This document shows positions 37,970 to 48,252 of a DNA stretch of 64,000 bases, piece by piece (position 1 is the first letter of the stretch; each line of letters begins with the position of its first letter). The stretch lies in contig NZ_CP127162.1 in the NCBI RefSeq assembly GCF_030263935.1, forward strand, positions 4,864,001 to 4,928,000, read 5' to 3'. The notes below the pieces were generated by a model. It was not told the DNA's origin and ran no database searches. It saw only the letters and a program-made list of their open reading frames with translations. A program made the translations under genes and the position numbers. The stretch is from Paenibacillus polygoni. Lineage in GTDB: Bacteria; Bacillota; Bacilli; Paenibacillales; Paenibacillaceae.

Positions 37970-39331
37970 TTACCCAGCAAAGGCATCCGCATGAACTCGC
38001 TCATAGTTTACGAACTTATTAAAGTTTTTCAAGAATACAAGCTCAACGGTTCCTACCGGACCGTTACGCTGTTTAGCAATAATGATCTCGATAATATTTT
38101 TCTTCTCTGTATCCTGATTATAGTAATCATCACGATACAAAAAGGCAACAATATCAGCATCTTGCTCGATGGAACCTGATTCACGAAGGTCACTCATCAT
38201 CGGACGTTTATCCTGCCGCTGTTCTACACCACGACTAAGCTGCGAGAGCGCAATAACAGGAACGTCTAGTTCACGGGCAATTTGCTTAAGGGTACGGGAG
38301 ATTTCAGATACTTCCTGCTGACGGTTCTCGCCGCTCTTGCCGCGTCCCTGGATCAGCTGGAGATAATCGATCACAATCATACCGAGTCCCTTTTCCTTCT
38401 TAAGACGGCGACATTTAGCCCGAATATCCGCAACGGTGATTCCTGGTGTATCATCAATGTAAATCTCTGCTTCCGATAAAGCAGCAATCCCCATTGTCAG
38501 CTTGGACCAATCGTCGTCACCTTTAAACTCCCCGTTACGCATGACATTCGCATCGAGGTTAGCTTCTGCACAGATCATCCGCTGTACCAGCTGAGCGGCT
38601 GACATCTCGAGACTGAAGATAGCTACTGTCTCGTTTGCTCTTACCGCTACGTTCTGTGCAATGTTGAGGGCAAATGCCGTCTTCCCTACAGAAGGACGTG
38701 CCGCAACGATAATGAGGTCATTTCGCTGAAAACCACTCGTCATTTTGTCCAAATCCACAAAGCCGGAAGGAATCCCTGTTGTATTCCCCTTGTTCTGATA
38801 AAGGGTTTCTACTTTATCAAACACTTCCATGAGCACATCTCTAATGGCAATAAAGCCGCTGCTGGATCGGCGATTGGAAATCTCAAGGATTTTCCGCTCG
38901 GCATCACTAAGCATTCCTGACACATCTTCTCCGCCAGCATACCCTTCACTTACAATGGTAGTCGCTGTTCGAATAAGTCTACGGAGCATCGATTTTTCTT
39001 CAATAATCTGCGCATAATAATCCACATTAGCCGCTGTTGGAACAGCTTGAGCCAATTTTGCAAGGTAGCTTACCCCGCCGATATCCTCAAGCTGCCCTTT
39101 ATCCTGCATAAGCGAGGTGAGCGTGATAAGGTCAATTGGCTGGTTATCTTCACTAAGCTGAATCATGGATTCATAGATTAACTGATGAGACTTGTCGTAG
39201 AAATCTTCAGTCGATACCCGCTCCATAGCGGTAATCAAAGCCTCTGCTTGTAAAAGAATAGCACCTAGAACGGCCTGCTCTGCTTCAAGGTTTTGCGGTG
39301 GAACCCGGTCGAAATAAATCTCGCCGCCCAT
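37970..39331 (-). CDS. dnaB: Replicative DNA helicase DnaB (DnaC in Bacillus)
   Basis: 453 residues. N-terminal primase-interaction domain (VPPQNLEAEQAVLGAIL), RecA-like C-terminal domain with Walker A ARPSVGKTAFAL, Walker B MIVIDYLQL and the arginine-finger region. Hexameric 5'-3' helicase at the fork. Starts 1 bp after the rplI stop. Confidence 0.97.
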   Translation of the reverse strand: MGGEIYFDRVPPQNLEAEQAVLGAILLQAEALITAMERVSTEDFYDKSHQLIYESMIQLSEDNQPIDLITLTSLMQDKGQLEDIGGVSYLAKLAQAVPTAANVDYYAQIIEEKSMLRRLIRTATTIVSEGYAGGEDVSGMLSDAERKILEISNRRSSSGFIAIRDVLMEVFDKVETLYQNKGNTTGIPSGFVDLDKMTSGFQRNDLIIVAARPSVGKTAFALNIAQNVAVRANETVAIFSLEMSAAQLVQRMICAEANLDANVMRNGEFKGDDDWSKLTMGIAALSEAEIYIDDTPGITVADIRAKCRRLKKEKGLGMIVIDYLQLIQGRGKSGENRQQEVSEISRTLKQIARELDVPVIALSQLSRGVEQRQDKRPMMSDLRESGSIEQDADIVAFLYRDDYYNQDTEKKNIIEIIIAKQRNGPVGTVELVFLKNFNKFVNYERVHADAFAG

Positions 39332-39332
39332 C

Positions 39333-39776
39333 TTATTCCTCCGTCACTTGGACCTTGAGCGTGGCTTTGACATCCGGATGGAGTTTAACACTCATCTGTG
39401 TAACCCCAAGGGTACGAATCGGTTCATCCAGCTCGATTTTCCGTTTATCAATTTTATAACCTTGTTTACCCAGCGCTTCTGCGATCTGTTTGCTTGTAAT
39501 AGCTCCAAACAATTTACCGCCTTCACCCGCTTTAGCTTTCAGTTCCACCGTTACAGTTTCCAACTTTTTACCGAGTGCTACAGCTTCTTCTTTTTCTTGC
39601 TGTTTACGTTTCTGCTCCGCAGCATTTTGGTTTTCCAGCACTTTTACGTTACCTTCTGTTGCCGGACGCGCAAGTCCTCTTGGCAGCAAGAAGTTTGATG
39701 CGTAACCTTCAGACACCTCTTTAACTTGACCTTTTTTCCCTTGACCTTTTACATCTTTTATAAAAATGACTTTCAT
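39333..39776 (-). CDS. rplI: 50S ribosomal protein L9
   Basis: 147 residues. [20 protein letters not shown] and [13 protein letters not shown] are the L9 N-terminal signature; a long helix links to the C-terminal domain ([16 protein letters not shown]). Overlaps gdpP by 4 bp. Confidence 0.97.
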   Translation of the reverse strand: MKVIFIKDVKGQGKKGQVKEVSEGYASNFLLPRGLARPATEGNVKVLENQNAAEQKRKQQEKEEAVALGKKLETVTVELKAKAGEGGKLFGAITSKQIAEALGKQGYKIDKRKIELDEPIRTLGVTQMSVKLHPDVKATLKVQVTEE

Positions 39777-41770
39777 TCGAACAACCCCTCTTCCTTCTCG
39801 ATTTCAGAAAGTACATCTAACAAACGTGATTCTGCCTCTTTAATCGGCATGTCTAGCTGAACAGCCGCATTCGTTAAATGACCGCCGCCTCCAAGTCGTT
39901 CCATAACAACTTGAACATTCATTTTACCAAGAGAACGGGCACTGATGCCAATTAATCCATCCGGACGTTCACTAACAACGAAGGAAGCAACGACATCGGT
40001 CATATTAAGTAATGAGTCTGCCACCTGTGCAATGAGCAATTGCGAAATTATCTGTCCTTCTTCCGTAACAGCTACTGCAATATGCCCATGAATCATTTTA
40101 GCATGTTTTATGATTTCTGCTTTCGCAATATATTCCTGGAGATCCTCTTTGAGCAAACGTTGCACCAGAATGGAATCTGCACCAGATCGTCTTAAGTAAC
40201 CTGCCGCTTCAAACGTTCTTGAACCGGTATGAATTGCAAAATGCTTCGTATCCACCGTAATCCCTGCCAGCAGTGCGGTGGCTTCCAGTGGTCTGAGCTG
40301 TAATTTATCATGAATATACTGTAATAGCTCTGTGACGAGTTCAGCAGCTGAGGAGGCATATGGCTCCAAATAGATCAGCACTGCGTCATTTATAAATTCT
40401 TCTCCTCGGCGGTGATGGTCGACCACCACTACACGAGAAGCCTCTTGTACAAGTCTAGGTTCAATCGTCATGGATGCTTTGTGTGTATCGACGACGACAA
40501 GTAGACTATGCTCTGTGATCATCTGCTGTGCTTCTTCCGGTGTAATAAACGAATGACCGATCTGCTCGTCTTTATACACCTGCTCCATCAATCGTTCAAT
40601 CGATGGATTCGATTCATCGAGCACAATGTAGGCATCCACATGATATAGATTAGCAGCTTTCCATATCCCAATGGAAGCCCCGATCGCATCCATATCTGGG
40701 ATTTTGTGCCCCATAATAAAGACCTGGTCGCTCTCTTGCATGAGATCACGCAGAGCATGCGCAATAACCCTTGCTCTTACCCGAGTTCTTTTTTCCACGG
40801 CATTGGTTTTACCGCCATAAAAAGAAAGTCGTTGACCCGCTTTTACTGCAGCCTGATCTCCGCCCCGCCCAAGCGCCATATCGAGACTGGACTGAGCAAG
40901 CTCTCCAAGCTCACGGATGCTGTCTGAACCGTAGGCAAGACCAATACTGAGCGTCATAGGAACCTTCAAATCGGCTGTCATCTCCCGAATATCATCGAGG
41001 ATAATAAAGCGACTCATCTCAAGATCCTGCAAGGAATTATGATTAAGAATCATTAGATAACGTTCTGAAGACAAACGTCTTAGATAGATATTGAAGTCCT
41101 TAGCCCAGGAAGTAATCTCACTTGCTGCACGAGCAGTTAGGGCAGTGCGCTGCTGGTCATCCATGCCTTGGGATGCTTCATCCAGATTATCCAGCATGAT
41201 AATACCAAGCGCTATTTTTTCTTTCTCATATTTATCCCGAAGTGTTGCAAGCTCAGTTGTTTCATAAATGTAGATCAGCCGCTCTTCTGGATAATGTCTT
41301 AGATCATATACTTGTTCATTCATCCGATATTCAAATTGGATATCATGAGGATGATCCTTATGATGATCTTTTTTGTCTTTGTCTTTTACCTTAAAGGGCA
41401 ATTGTGGAAAAAGGGTCGCCAGATCACTGCCAATCAGTGTTTTCTCACCAAACATACGAGAGACAAAGCGGTTGTTCCACTCGATAGAGCGGTCCTCACT
41501 GTATAGTACAATCCCAAGCGGCAAGTTACTGACGACTTCTCCTTCTACCCTTTTAATACGTAGGTTTAGTCCGCCTATATACTGATTCAGCTCTCTTCGA
41601 AAATCAAGCTCAGCTTTGACCATTACGAAACCAAGAATCGCCACAAGGACAAGACAGACAAGACCAAGCGGCCAATTATAGGCAACGAGAAATGCATCCA
41701 GAATGAGTAATAAAGCAAACGCCCAGACGGTCTGGTATCCGTGCCAGCGTTTTAAAAGAAATTTAGGCAT
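39773..41770 (-). CDS. gdpP: c-di-AMP phosphodiesterase GdpP
   Basis: 665 residues: two membrane helices (about 12-55), PAS-like domain ([18 protein letters not shown]), degenerate GGDEF (about 175-310), then DHH ([23 protein letters not shown]) and DHHA1 ([10 protein letters not shown]) domains. Hydrolyses c-di-AMP, affecting wall stress, potassium balance and beta-lactam tolerance. Co-transcribed with rplI and dnaB as in Bacillus yybT. Confidence 0.96.
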   Translation of the reverse strand: MPKFLLKRWHGYQTVWAFALLLILDAFLVAYNWPLGLVCLVLVAILGFVMVKAELDFRRELNQYIGGLNLRIKRVEGEVVSNLPLGIVLYSEDRSIEWNNRFVSRMFGEKTLIGSDLATLFPQLPFKVKDKDKKDHHKDHPHDIQFEYRMNEQVYDLRHYPEERLIYIYETTELATLRDKYEKEKIALGIIMLDNLDEASQGMDDQQRTALTARAASEITSWAKDFNIYLRRLSSERYLMILNHNSLQDLEMSRFIILDDIREMTADLKVPMTLSIGLAYGSDSIRELGELAQSSLDMALGRGGDQAAVKAGQRLSFYGGKTNAVEKRTRVRARVIAHALRDLMQESDQVFIMGHKIPDMDAIGASIGIWKAANLYHVDAYIVLDESNPSIERLMEQVYKDEQIGHSFITPEEAQQMITEHSLLVVVDTHKASMTIEPRLVQEASRVVVVDHHRRGEEFINDAVLIYLEPYASSAAELVTELLQYIHDKLQLRPLEATALLAGITVDTKHFAIHTGSRTFEAAGYLRRSGADSILVQRLLKEDLQEYIAKAEIIKHAKMIHGHIAVAVTEEGQIISQLLIAQVADSLLNMTDVVASFVVSERPDGLIGISARSLGKMNVQVVMERLGGGGHLTNAAVQLDMPIKEAESRLLDVLSEIEKEEGLFE

Positions 41771-41781
41771 TAAAATTCATC

Positions 41782-42702
41782 CTATCGTTTTGGTCTGGAA
41801 ATGGCTTCACGGAGTGGAAAAGCAAGATCAATAATCCCGATAATCCGCATGGGTCCAATCAGAACCGTCGCTGCTGCAAGCAAGAAAGGCAGAATAGGAT
41901 GCCATTTTTTTGTATGAGCAACATAGAAGAAGAAGCCGACGGCTTGAATCATAAAACAGAAATTAATCAGCGGAACGAAATTAAGAGCAATCATCGTCAT
42001 AAAGCTAGATCCCGAGCCATCTGCAACAAGTTGTAGAATAATACCTATAAAATAATACCAAATTAAAGCTTTTGGTAATCTCCACTCTCGTGCAGGTTTT
42101 AGTCTTGGTACATGAACGCCAAGTCGACTAAGCACCGGACGAGCAATAGAGTGTGTTATAGACGCCATAATAAAAGAAGTAACAATCAGAGCAAACGGAA
42201 TCATCTGTACCGTTGTTGTTTTAATACGCTCTGCCATTTCTTCATCTATCACGAGTCCATTGGTGAGTGCATTGTTACCGCCGGCTTCGGTCACCGGAGT
42301 GAGGGTGAGAGTAACAACATCCTTCATATATCCTTGAAAATCAAACTGAAAAATAGTGGTGCTAATCAGCAGCAACAACAAAAATTCAGCAAGAATCGTA
42401 CCCGTACCTGCCATAAGTGTATTCAGTGCCGGCTTTTTGTTTTTGTAGAAATGCCCCATCACAATAGCTGGTATCAAAAAGAAGATGGATAACAGCAAAT
42501 AAAAAGGCTCTACAATAAAAGCAATCAGAGCCACAGGGATAATATGCAGGCAGAAGGCTTTCAGGCTTAGTGAGCCGTACAGAATCACCCCAGGCAGAAT
42601 AATCAAAAATACACTAATAGCTGTCAGCGGCGGAGTCAGCAGTGATAACAAAAGCACTAGATAAACGATACTCCATATAGCTGTTGACCAGCGAAATTTC
42701 AA
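41782..42702 (-). CDS. YybS-like DUF2232 membrane protein
   Basis: 306 residues with about eight hydrophobic helices; the region before gdpP and the pattern of short helices match DUF2232/YybS, related to S-components of ECF transporters. Function unknown. 11 bp before gdpP. Confidence 0.85.
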   Translation of the reverse strand: MKFRWSTAIWSIVYLVLLLSLLTPPLTAISVFLIILPGVILYGSLSLKAFCLHIIPVALIAFIVEPFYLLLSIFFLIPAIVMGHFYKNKKPALNTLMAGTGTILAEFLLLLLISTTIFQFDFQGYMKDVVTLTLTPVTEAGGNNALTNGLVIDEEMAERIKTTTVQMIPFALIVTSFIMASITHSIARPVLSRLGVHVPRLKPAREWRLPKALIWYYFIGIILQLVADGSGSSFMTMIALNFVPLINFCFMIQAVGFFFYVAHTKKWHPILPFLLAAATVLIGPMRIIGIIDLAFPLREAISRPKR

Positions 42703-42708
42703 ATGTTT

Positions 42709-43077
42709 TCACCTCTTACGCATATGATCTTCGAGAGCAGAAATATCTTTATACCAGTCTTCAAGCTGGTGACCTTCCTGTTTGTGTTTTTTCAGCTTCT
42801 CGATGAGCAGATCATCCATATCTTTAAAAGAAATCCCAAGCCTTCTCCCCAGGATGTAACTGCTCATGATGAGACTTGCAAGACTATCGCTGATTCGCGC
42901 TGTGCTTCCTTCCCAAAGCGCTTTAAACAAACGTGACACTTGATCCAGCATTTCCGTTTTAAGCCATTCAATCACTTTCGCGCGTTTCGCTACATCCAGT
43001 TCTTTTGGCATGCTTATGATCGTCACACTCCCGTGAAAAGCTTTATTCTCCATTATAGCATAAAAGGGAATATCCAT
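42709..43077 (-). CDS. MazG-like family protein
   Basis: Up to 122 residues; the conserved helical core begins near residue 23 (MPKELDVAKRAKVIEWLKTE) and includes EGSTARISDSLASLIMSSY and LGISFKDMDDLLIEKL. MazG-like folds usually hydrolyse nucleoside triphosphates, but the metal-binding EExxE motif is weak here. No start has a good Shine-Dalgarno; the true start may be 43011. Same operon as yybS and gdpP. Confidence 0.75.
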   Translation of the reverse strand: MDIPFYAIMENKAFHGSVTIISMPKELDVAKRAKVIEWLKTEMLDQVSRLFKALWEGSTARISDSLASLIMSSYILGRRLGISFKDMDDLLIEKLKKHKQEGHQLEDWYKDISALEDHMRKR

Positions 43078-43130
43078 AAAAAGGACTGCTCGGAATCTCT
43101 TGTATTAAAAATAAGACCTTTTCCTCTATT

Positions 43131-43562
43131 TTAACCTGAATTCGTATTAAGCGATTCTTTCTCCACCATATTTTCGCAATATTCAATAATTTGGCTGCGA
43201 CGTACAATCCCGATAAACCGATCCATATCATCCACAACCGGTACGAAGTTTTGTGCTTTTGCGAGATTAATTAAATCCCCCATGTTCGCATTAATGGAAA
43301 CCGGTTTGATATTTACTCGGAGAGGCACATCCTTGAGGTAAAATTTCGAAGCGTTTTCAAATGTAATCTCTCCCTTAGAATTCTTCATATGCCATAGAAG
43401 GTCTCCCTCTGTTACTGTACCTTTGTATTTTCCGTCTTTCGTCAAAATAGGAACTGCAGTAAAGCGGTGATATTCCATCCGTTCAAGGGTCTGTCTCAGC
43501 GTTGCATCTGAGGTAACTGTTGCTACCTCCTGTTTGGGCAGCAAGAAAAAAGCAATATTCAT
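43131..43562 (-). CDS. CBS-domain protein
   Basis: 143 residues made of two CBS motifs (LERMEYHRFTAVPILTKDGK, KGTVTEGDLLWH; KAQNFVPVVDDMDRFIGIVRR). CBS pairs bind adenine nucleotides; with gdpP in the same operon, a c-di-AMP-linked role is conceivable but unproven. First gene of the yybS-gdpP-rplI-dnaB group. Confidence 0.88.
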   Translation of the reverse strand: MNIAFFLLPKQEVATVTSDATLRQTLERMEYHRFTAVPILTKDGKYKGTVTEGDLLWHMKNSKGEITFENASKFYLKDVPLRVNIKPVSINANMGDLINLAKAQNFVPVVDDMDRFIGIVRRSQIIEYCENMVEKESLNTNSG

Positions 43563-43667
43563 AACTAAACACTTCCTCCTTATGTTAAGGCAATAGTAAA
43601 GTATTTGTATCTCTTACATATTGCGGGGTTACTTCTTACTTACTACCATTATATTCTCATAACACAA

Positions 43668-43711
43668 CAAAATCAGCACCAGACTTAAAGAAATAATCGT
43701 CCAGTGCTGAT
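43668..43711 (-). terminator. Terminator of the LCP gene
   Basis: ATCAGCACTGGAC and GTCTGGTGCTGAT arms on the minus strand followed by TTTTG; 12 bp beyond the stop. Confidence 0.8.
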
Positions 43712-43722
43712 CTTCTGTCCAC

Positions 43723-44763
43723 CTATTCTGTATCCTTACTCTTTATATCGTCCGTGTTCGGTTTCATTAATGTCTCTGCAGTCGTATTTGGATCAAGCCA
43801 GTTACTAATCAGCTCTTTCGCATACGCCAGATAATCTTCATCTACATCATCATAGAAGATTCCATTCTTTCTTACCCCTTCACCCATAATAGTGAAACTA
43901 GAAATTTCAGGGCTGCTCTGAGTAAGAACTTGTTTAGCTAGGTCGATAATAAAAGAAGGCTGCATATTGGTTTGGAAATTATCGCCCATAATATCGAACA
44001 GTTCAGGAATGTTTGAAATTTGACTAAGATTCAGCATTTTTTTAGCAACTGCATTTAAAAAGATCTGCTGACGCTTTGTCCGGTTGAAGTCACTGTCTTC
44101 GCGATAACGAACATAATAGAGTGCTTCCTCTCCGCTATACAGCGGCTTACCGCCTTCAATGGTAAACTGAACATGATTTGGGTTCTTGTTAACAATATCT
44201 TCTTCGATCGGCAGTTCAATACCGCCAATTGCGTCGACAACTTCCTGAATGGCAGTAAAGTTTACCGTTGCATAGTAATCAATTTCCTTCTCCAGGAAAT
44301 TTTCAACGGTGTTAATTGACATCTCCTCTTCACCAAAAGCAAAAGCATGAGTGAGTTTATCATAATCATCTTCACCGTCTTTATTTGCATCATGCCCTAT
44401 AATTTGTACATACGTATCACGGGGAATCGAGACAAGCAGGACTTTTGATTCTTTAGGACGAACCACCGAATAAATAACGGTATCGGAGCGACCACGCGTT
44501 TTCTCATACGGTCTTGCATCCGTTCCTAGTAACAGAACAGAAAATGGTTTTTCTTGATATACGATAGGCTCGGCATTAGCTTCACCTCTATATGATTTCT
44601 CAAGCTGATTTTTTACAGTATCGGATAAGAACAAATCAAATGCTGCAAGAGCAATTTTTTGTCTAAAAGGATAGGCTACCGCGACTAATACAACAAGGGT
44701 TACAAGCGTGATCAGTAAACCCTTTTTTTTATTGCGTTGCTTTCTTCTTGATCTAGATCTCAT
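43723..44763 (-). CDS. LytR-CpsA-Psr (LCP) family wall-polymer transferase
   Basis: 346 residues with a basic N-terminus, a membrane helix (about 15-35) and the LCP domain: LLLGTDARPYEKTRGRSDTV, VSIPRDTYVQI and YYVRYREDSDFNRTKRQQIF, holding the Asp and Arg residues that bind the polyprenyl diphosphate. These enzymes attach teichoic acid-like polymers to peptidoglycan. Monocistronic. Confidence 0.94.
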   Translation of the reverse strand: MRSRSRRKQRNKKKGLLITLVTLVVLVAVAYPFRQKIALAAFDLFLSDTVKNQLEKSYRGEANAEPIVYQEKPFSVLLLGTDARPYEKTRGRSDTVIYSVVRPKESKVLLVSIPRDTYVQIIGHDANKDGEDDYDKLTHAFAFGEEEMSINTVENFLEKEIDYYATVNFTAIQEVVDAIGGIELPIEEDIVNKNPNHVQFTIEGGKPLYSGEEALYYVRYREDSDFNRTKRQQIFLNAVAKKMLNLSQISNIPELFDIMGDNFQTNMQPSFIIDLAKQVLTQSSPEISSFTIMGEGVRKNGIFYDDVDEDYLAYAKELISNWLDPNTTAETLMKPNTDDIKSKDTE

Positions 44764-44934
44764 TGGTTCATTCCTTCTCTTAGTATGGGGGCTACAATCC
44801 TATTTTCTATTTTAGTAGGCACTAGAGGTCACAGGAGACAAATTACTCGTAATCATTCTTTCTATACGGACTGCCTCACTCTATAATGTCCTATTATTTT
44901 TTATCGTGCAACTTGTACATTTTGCTATATTACC

Positions 44935-44963
44935 ATATTAATCTGTAAGACCGCACCATGCAA
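44935..44963 (-). promoter_or_regulatory. LCP gene promoter
   Basis: Minus-strand TTGCAT (44963-44958), 17-bp spacer, TAATAT (44940-44935). The rest of the 44764-45042 gap shows no gene. Confidence 0.6.
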
Positions 44964-45042
44964 ATTGTCATATTTCTCCGTATTTTGTAACCTTTTCGGT
45001 TTATTTCTAGGAAATAGAGAAGGGATTCCCTAACATTTTGAA

Positions 45043-45981
45043 TTAAATAGAGGGTCTTTGAATAACTTGAAGCCACGTCGAAGCCCAGTTTTGGGTCCAC
45101 TCTTTTGCACTATAGGCGTGAGCAAATCCATAGTCAAACAATTGCTTGGCTTCTTCAAAACGCTGTTCTTTGGTTTCTGCTCCCATGATAATAGCAATCA
45201 ATCGTTGCCCGTTCTTTTTCACCGTACTTGATAAGCAATAACCTGCATCTTCTGTATAGCCCGTTTTAAGGCCATCTGCCCCGCTGTAAGCATATGGACC
45301 CTTTACATTGTCCAGCATCCAGTTGGTATTACTCATATATAATCCTTTGTTTCGTAATTCAACTTGAGTCTGGCTTGAAAGTTTTAAAATTTCAGGATGT
45401 TGTTTAATAAGGTGAGCGGAGAGTTTAGCAACATCTTTTGCCGTCATATAGTTCTCAGAGGGTCCACCAGATAAAGACGAAGACCCTGTCGCATTATTAT
45501 ATTTTGTATGTACAGACAGTCCAATAGACCTCGCTCTTCTATTCATTTCTTCTACAAAACGTTCTTCAGAGCCAAATGCATGCTCTGCTAGAGCAATCGT
45601 TGCATCATTTGCAGAATAAACAGAGATGACCTTGAGTAGTTCGTTGACTGTAAATTGATCATTTTCATTTAGAGATACATTAATACCAGCAGATGTCGCA
45701 GCATGTTTGCTGATCGTTACAATGTCACTTCTAGAAATATGTCCGGCATTCAATTCGTCCAGGATAATAAGCTGTGTCATTAATTTGGATAAGCTTGCTG
45801 CAGGCAAAGGGTGATCCCCATTAGAACTAACGATAACTTCACCTGAAGAAGCGTCCATGAGCAGGGCAGCACTAGATTGAATAGATGGTTTTCCTACTAA
45901 GCTTTCTGGCCTTATACCTATAAATATGACAGCGATGAGAACAACCAGTATACTGCTTCGCAGGATCCATTTCTTCATCTC
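45043..45981 (-). CDS. D-alanyl-D-alanine carboxypeptidase (PBP5/DacF type)
   Basis: 312 residues from the ATG at 45981, with GGGGGAG just upstream. Signal/anchor (about 3-20), then the three penicillin-binding motifs: SLSKL (SxxK), YSAND (SxN) and LKTGYT (KTG). It lacks the long C-terminal beta domain of PBP5, so it is the short S11 form. Trims terminal D-Ala from wall peptides. Confidence 0.93.
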   Translation of the reverse strand, partial: EMKKWILRSSILVVLIAVIFIGIRPESLVGKPSIQSSAALLMDASSGEVIVSSNGDHPLPAASLSKLMTQLIILDELNAGHISRSDIVTISKHAATSAGINVSLNENDQFTVNELLKVISVYSANDATIALAEHAFGSEERFVEEMNRRARSIGLSVHTKYNNATGSSSLSGGPSENYMTAKDVAKLSAHLIKQHPEILKLSSQTQVELRNKGLYMSNTNWMLDNVKGPYAYSGADGLKTGYTEDAGYCLSSTVKKNGQRLIAIIMGAETKEQRFEEAKQLFDYGFAHAYSAKEWTQNWASTWLQVIQRPSI

Positions 45982-46187
45982 TACTCCCCCATTCATTTAT
46001 TTTTCAAAAAAAAAATTAGATTTTACTAGCAGAATATCCTTATCTATGTAACCAATCTATTGCTCTAATTTTTATTAAACCAATCTATATAAGTATAGAC
46101 GTAGAAAATAAGGTTTTTGTCTGCATTTTTCTATATTTTTTCAAAAAAATATTGTATGGGATTATAATTTTCATTTCTTTGTAACCA

Positions 46188-46232
46188 AAACACAGCTTTT
46201 CTACACTTTTATCGTGTAAAAAAGCTGTGTTT
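46188..46232 (-). terminator. Terminator of the opp operon
   Basis: AAACACAGCTTTT and AAAAGCTGTGTTT pair with inner TACAC/GTGTA around a 7-base loop, about 70 bp past oppF. Confidence 0.8.
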
Positions 46233-46301
46233 GTGGTACGGGCCTGCTCACTATCAATATATCAGTGCAGTATATGATTTCTATTTTGGAATTCTATATA
46301 T

Positions 46302-47267
46302 TTATGCATAGTGACATGCCACATAGTGATCTGAACCTACATTACGGTACTCCGGAACCTCTTGCTTACAACGATCCGAAGCAATAGGACAACGAGTATG
46401 AAATTTACAACCTGAAGGTGGATTTGCTGGACTTGGGATATCACCCTTAAGCACAATGCGTTCTCTTTTCAGTGTTGGATCGGGAATTGGCACCGCGGAT
46501 AGTAAAGCTTTTGTATAGGGATGAAGCGGATTACGGAACAATTCATCCTTACTAGCCATCTCTACCATGGAACCAAGGTACATAACTCCAATTCTTGTGC
46601 AAAGATGCTCGACTACACTAAGATCATGAGATATAAACAGATATGTCAGCTGTTTCTCTGCTTGCAAATCACTAAGCAAGTTGATGATCTGAGCCTGAAT
46701 GGATACATCCAGTGCAGAAACCGGTTCATCTGCCACAATAAAGTCTGGGTTTAGAATGAGTGCACGCGCGATTCCAATCCGCTGACGCTGCCCGCCTGAG
46801 AATTCATGCGGAAAGCGATCATAATGATATGCAGAGAGACCGCAGATACGCAAAGTTTCTTCTACAGTAGCTCGTATCATCTTTCTAGGAATTAATTTAT
46901 GGTCCAGCAGTGCTTCGCCAATTGCATCGCCTACCTTGATCCGGGGATTCAGTGAACTGAAAGGATCCTGGAATACGATCTGCATTTCCGGCCGAATAGA
47001 GCGCAGTTTCTCCTTAGATAAGGTATGAAGATCCTGTCCTTTAAAAATAACCTTACCTGACGTTTTGTCATTCAGTCTAAGAATGGTTCGGCCAATGGTA
47101 CTCTTACCACAGCCAGACTCTCCTACGAGTCCGAATGACTCTCCTTTATAGATAGTAAACGATACATCGTCTACTGCTTTTACATCACCCACACGACGCT
47201 GAAACACGCCGCCCGTAATCGGAAAGTATTTCTTTAGATTCTGTACTTCAATCAGCGCTTCTGTCAT
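46302..47267 (-). CDS. oppF: Oligopeptide ABC transporter ATPase OppF
   Basis: 321 residues. Walker A GESGCGKST, signature FSGGQRQRIGIARAL, Walker B FIVADEPVSALD and the C-terminal oligopeptide-type Cys cluster (CKFHTRCPIASDRC) that can bind an Fe-S cluster. Overlaps oppD by 4 bp. Confidence 0.94.
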   Translation of the reverse strand: MTEALIEVQNLKKYFPITGGVFQRRVGDVKAVDDVSFTIYKGESFGLVGESGCGKSTIGRTILRLNDKTSGKVIFKGQDLHTLSKEKLRSIRPEMQIVFQDPFSSLNPRIKVGDAIGEALLDHKLIPRKMIRATVEETLRICGLSAYHYDRFPHEFSGGQRQRIGIARALILNPDFIVADEPVSALDVSIQAQIINLLSDLQAEKQLTYLFISHDLSVVEHLCTRIGVMYLGSMVEMASKDELFRNPLHPYTKALLSAVPIPDPTLKRERIVLKGDIPSPANPPSGCKFHTRCPIASDRCKQEVPEYRNVGSDHYVACHYA

Positions 47268-48241
47268 CGTACCATTGCCTCCTCCTCATAGAGCCAACAT
47301 GCGACTTTATGTCCTTCTTCATCTTTACGCAGTGGAGGCTCTTTCTCGCGGCATATATTCATGCAAGACTCACAGCGATCATGGAAATGACAATTCTGCC
47401 CGAGTTCAACGGGGTTTGGTACTTGGCCTGGAATAGAATATAGGCGTTCCTGTCTTTGATTAATAATCGGTTTAGCCTTAAGGAGTCCTTTGGTATATGG
47501 ATGTTTTGGTGCCTTAAATAGTTCAAATACCGAAGCTTCCTCAATAACTTTGCCTGCATACATAACGACCACATAATCAGCCATTTCCGCAACAACACCC
47601 AGATCATGAGTGATGAGCATGATGGAGGTATTGAATTTCTCTTTGATATCACGCATCAGATCAAGAATTTGTGCTTGAATGGTTACATCAAGTGCCGTTG
47701 TCGGTTCATCAGCAATGAGCAGCTTCGGATTACAGCTTAGTGCAATGGCAATCATGATCCGCTGACGCATACCGCCGCTCAGTTCATGTGGAAAAGAGTC
47801 TACAATTTTCTCAGGTCGTGAAATCCCAACTAGACTAATTAGTTCAATCGCTCTCTTGCGAGCTTTCTTCTTATCCAGCAGCAAATGAATCATTAGCGGT
47901 TCACTGATCTGCTCTCCGATGGTAAGTACAGGGTTTAATGAAGACATCGGTTCTTGAAAAATTATCGAGATATCATTACCGCGAATTCGGCTCATTTCGT
48001 TTTTATTTAGCTTAAGTATATCTTTGCCTTTAAACAAAATTTCTCCCCCGGCGGGAGGCACTTCTAATAAACGCATCAGTGACATTGCCGTTACGCTTTT
48101 TCCGCATCCGGATTCACCGACGATGCATACGGTCTCGCCTTCACGAATCGTAAAGCTTACGTCATCAACTGCTTTAACGATCCCTGCGGATGTATGAAAA
48201 TGCGTTTTTAAGTTACGGAATTCTACTAAGTCTTTTGCCAT
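47264..48241 (-). CDS. oppD: Oligopeptide ABC transporter ATPase OppD
   Basis: 325 residues. Walker A GESGCGKSV, signature LSGGMRQRIMIAIAL, Walker B LLIADEPTTALD, and a C-terminal Cys motif (CHFHDRCESCMNIC). Pairs with OppF to power peptide import. 11 bp after oppC. Confidence 0.94.
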   Translation of the reverse strand: MAKDLVEFRNLKTHFHTSAGIVKAVDDVSFTIREGETVCIVGESGCGKSVTAMSLMRLLEVPPAGGEILFKGKDILKLNKNEMSRIRGNDISIIFQEPMSSLNPVLTIGEQISEPLMIHLLLDKKKARKRAIELISLVGISRPEKIVDSFPHELSGGMRQRIMIAIALSCNPKLLIADEPTTALDVTIQAQILDLMRDIKEKFNTSIMLITHDLGVVAEMADYVVVMYAGKVIEEASVFELFKAPKHPYTKGLLKAKPIINQRQERLYSIPGQVPNPVELGQNCHFHDRCESCMNICREKEPPLRKDEEGHKVACWLYEEEAMVR

Positions 48242-48252
48242 CTTCGCATCTC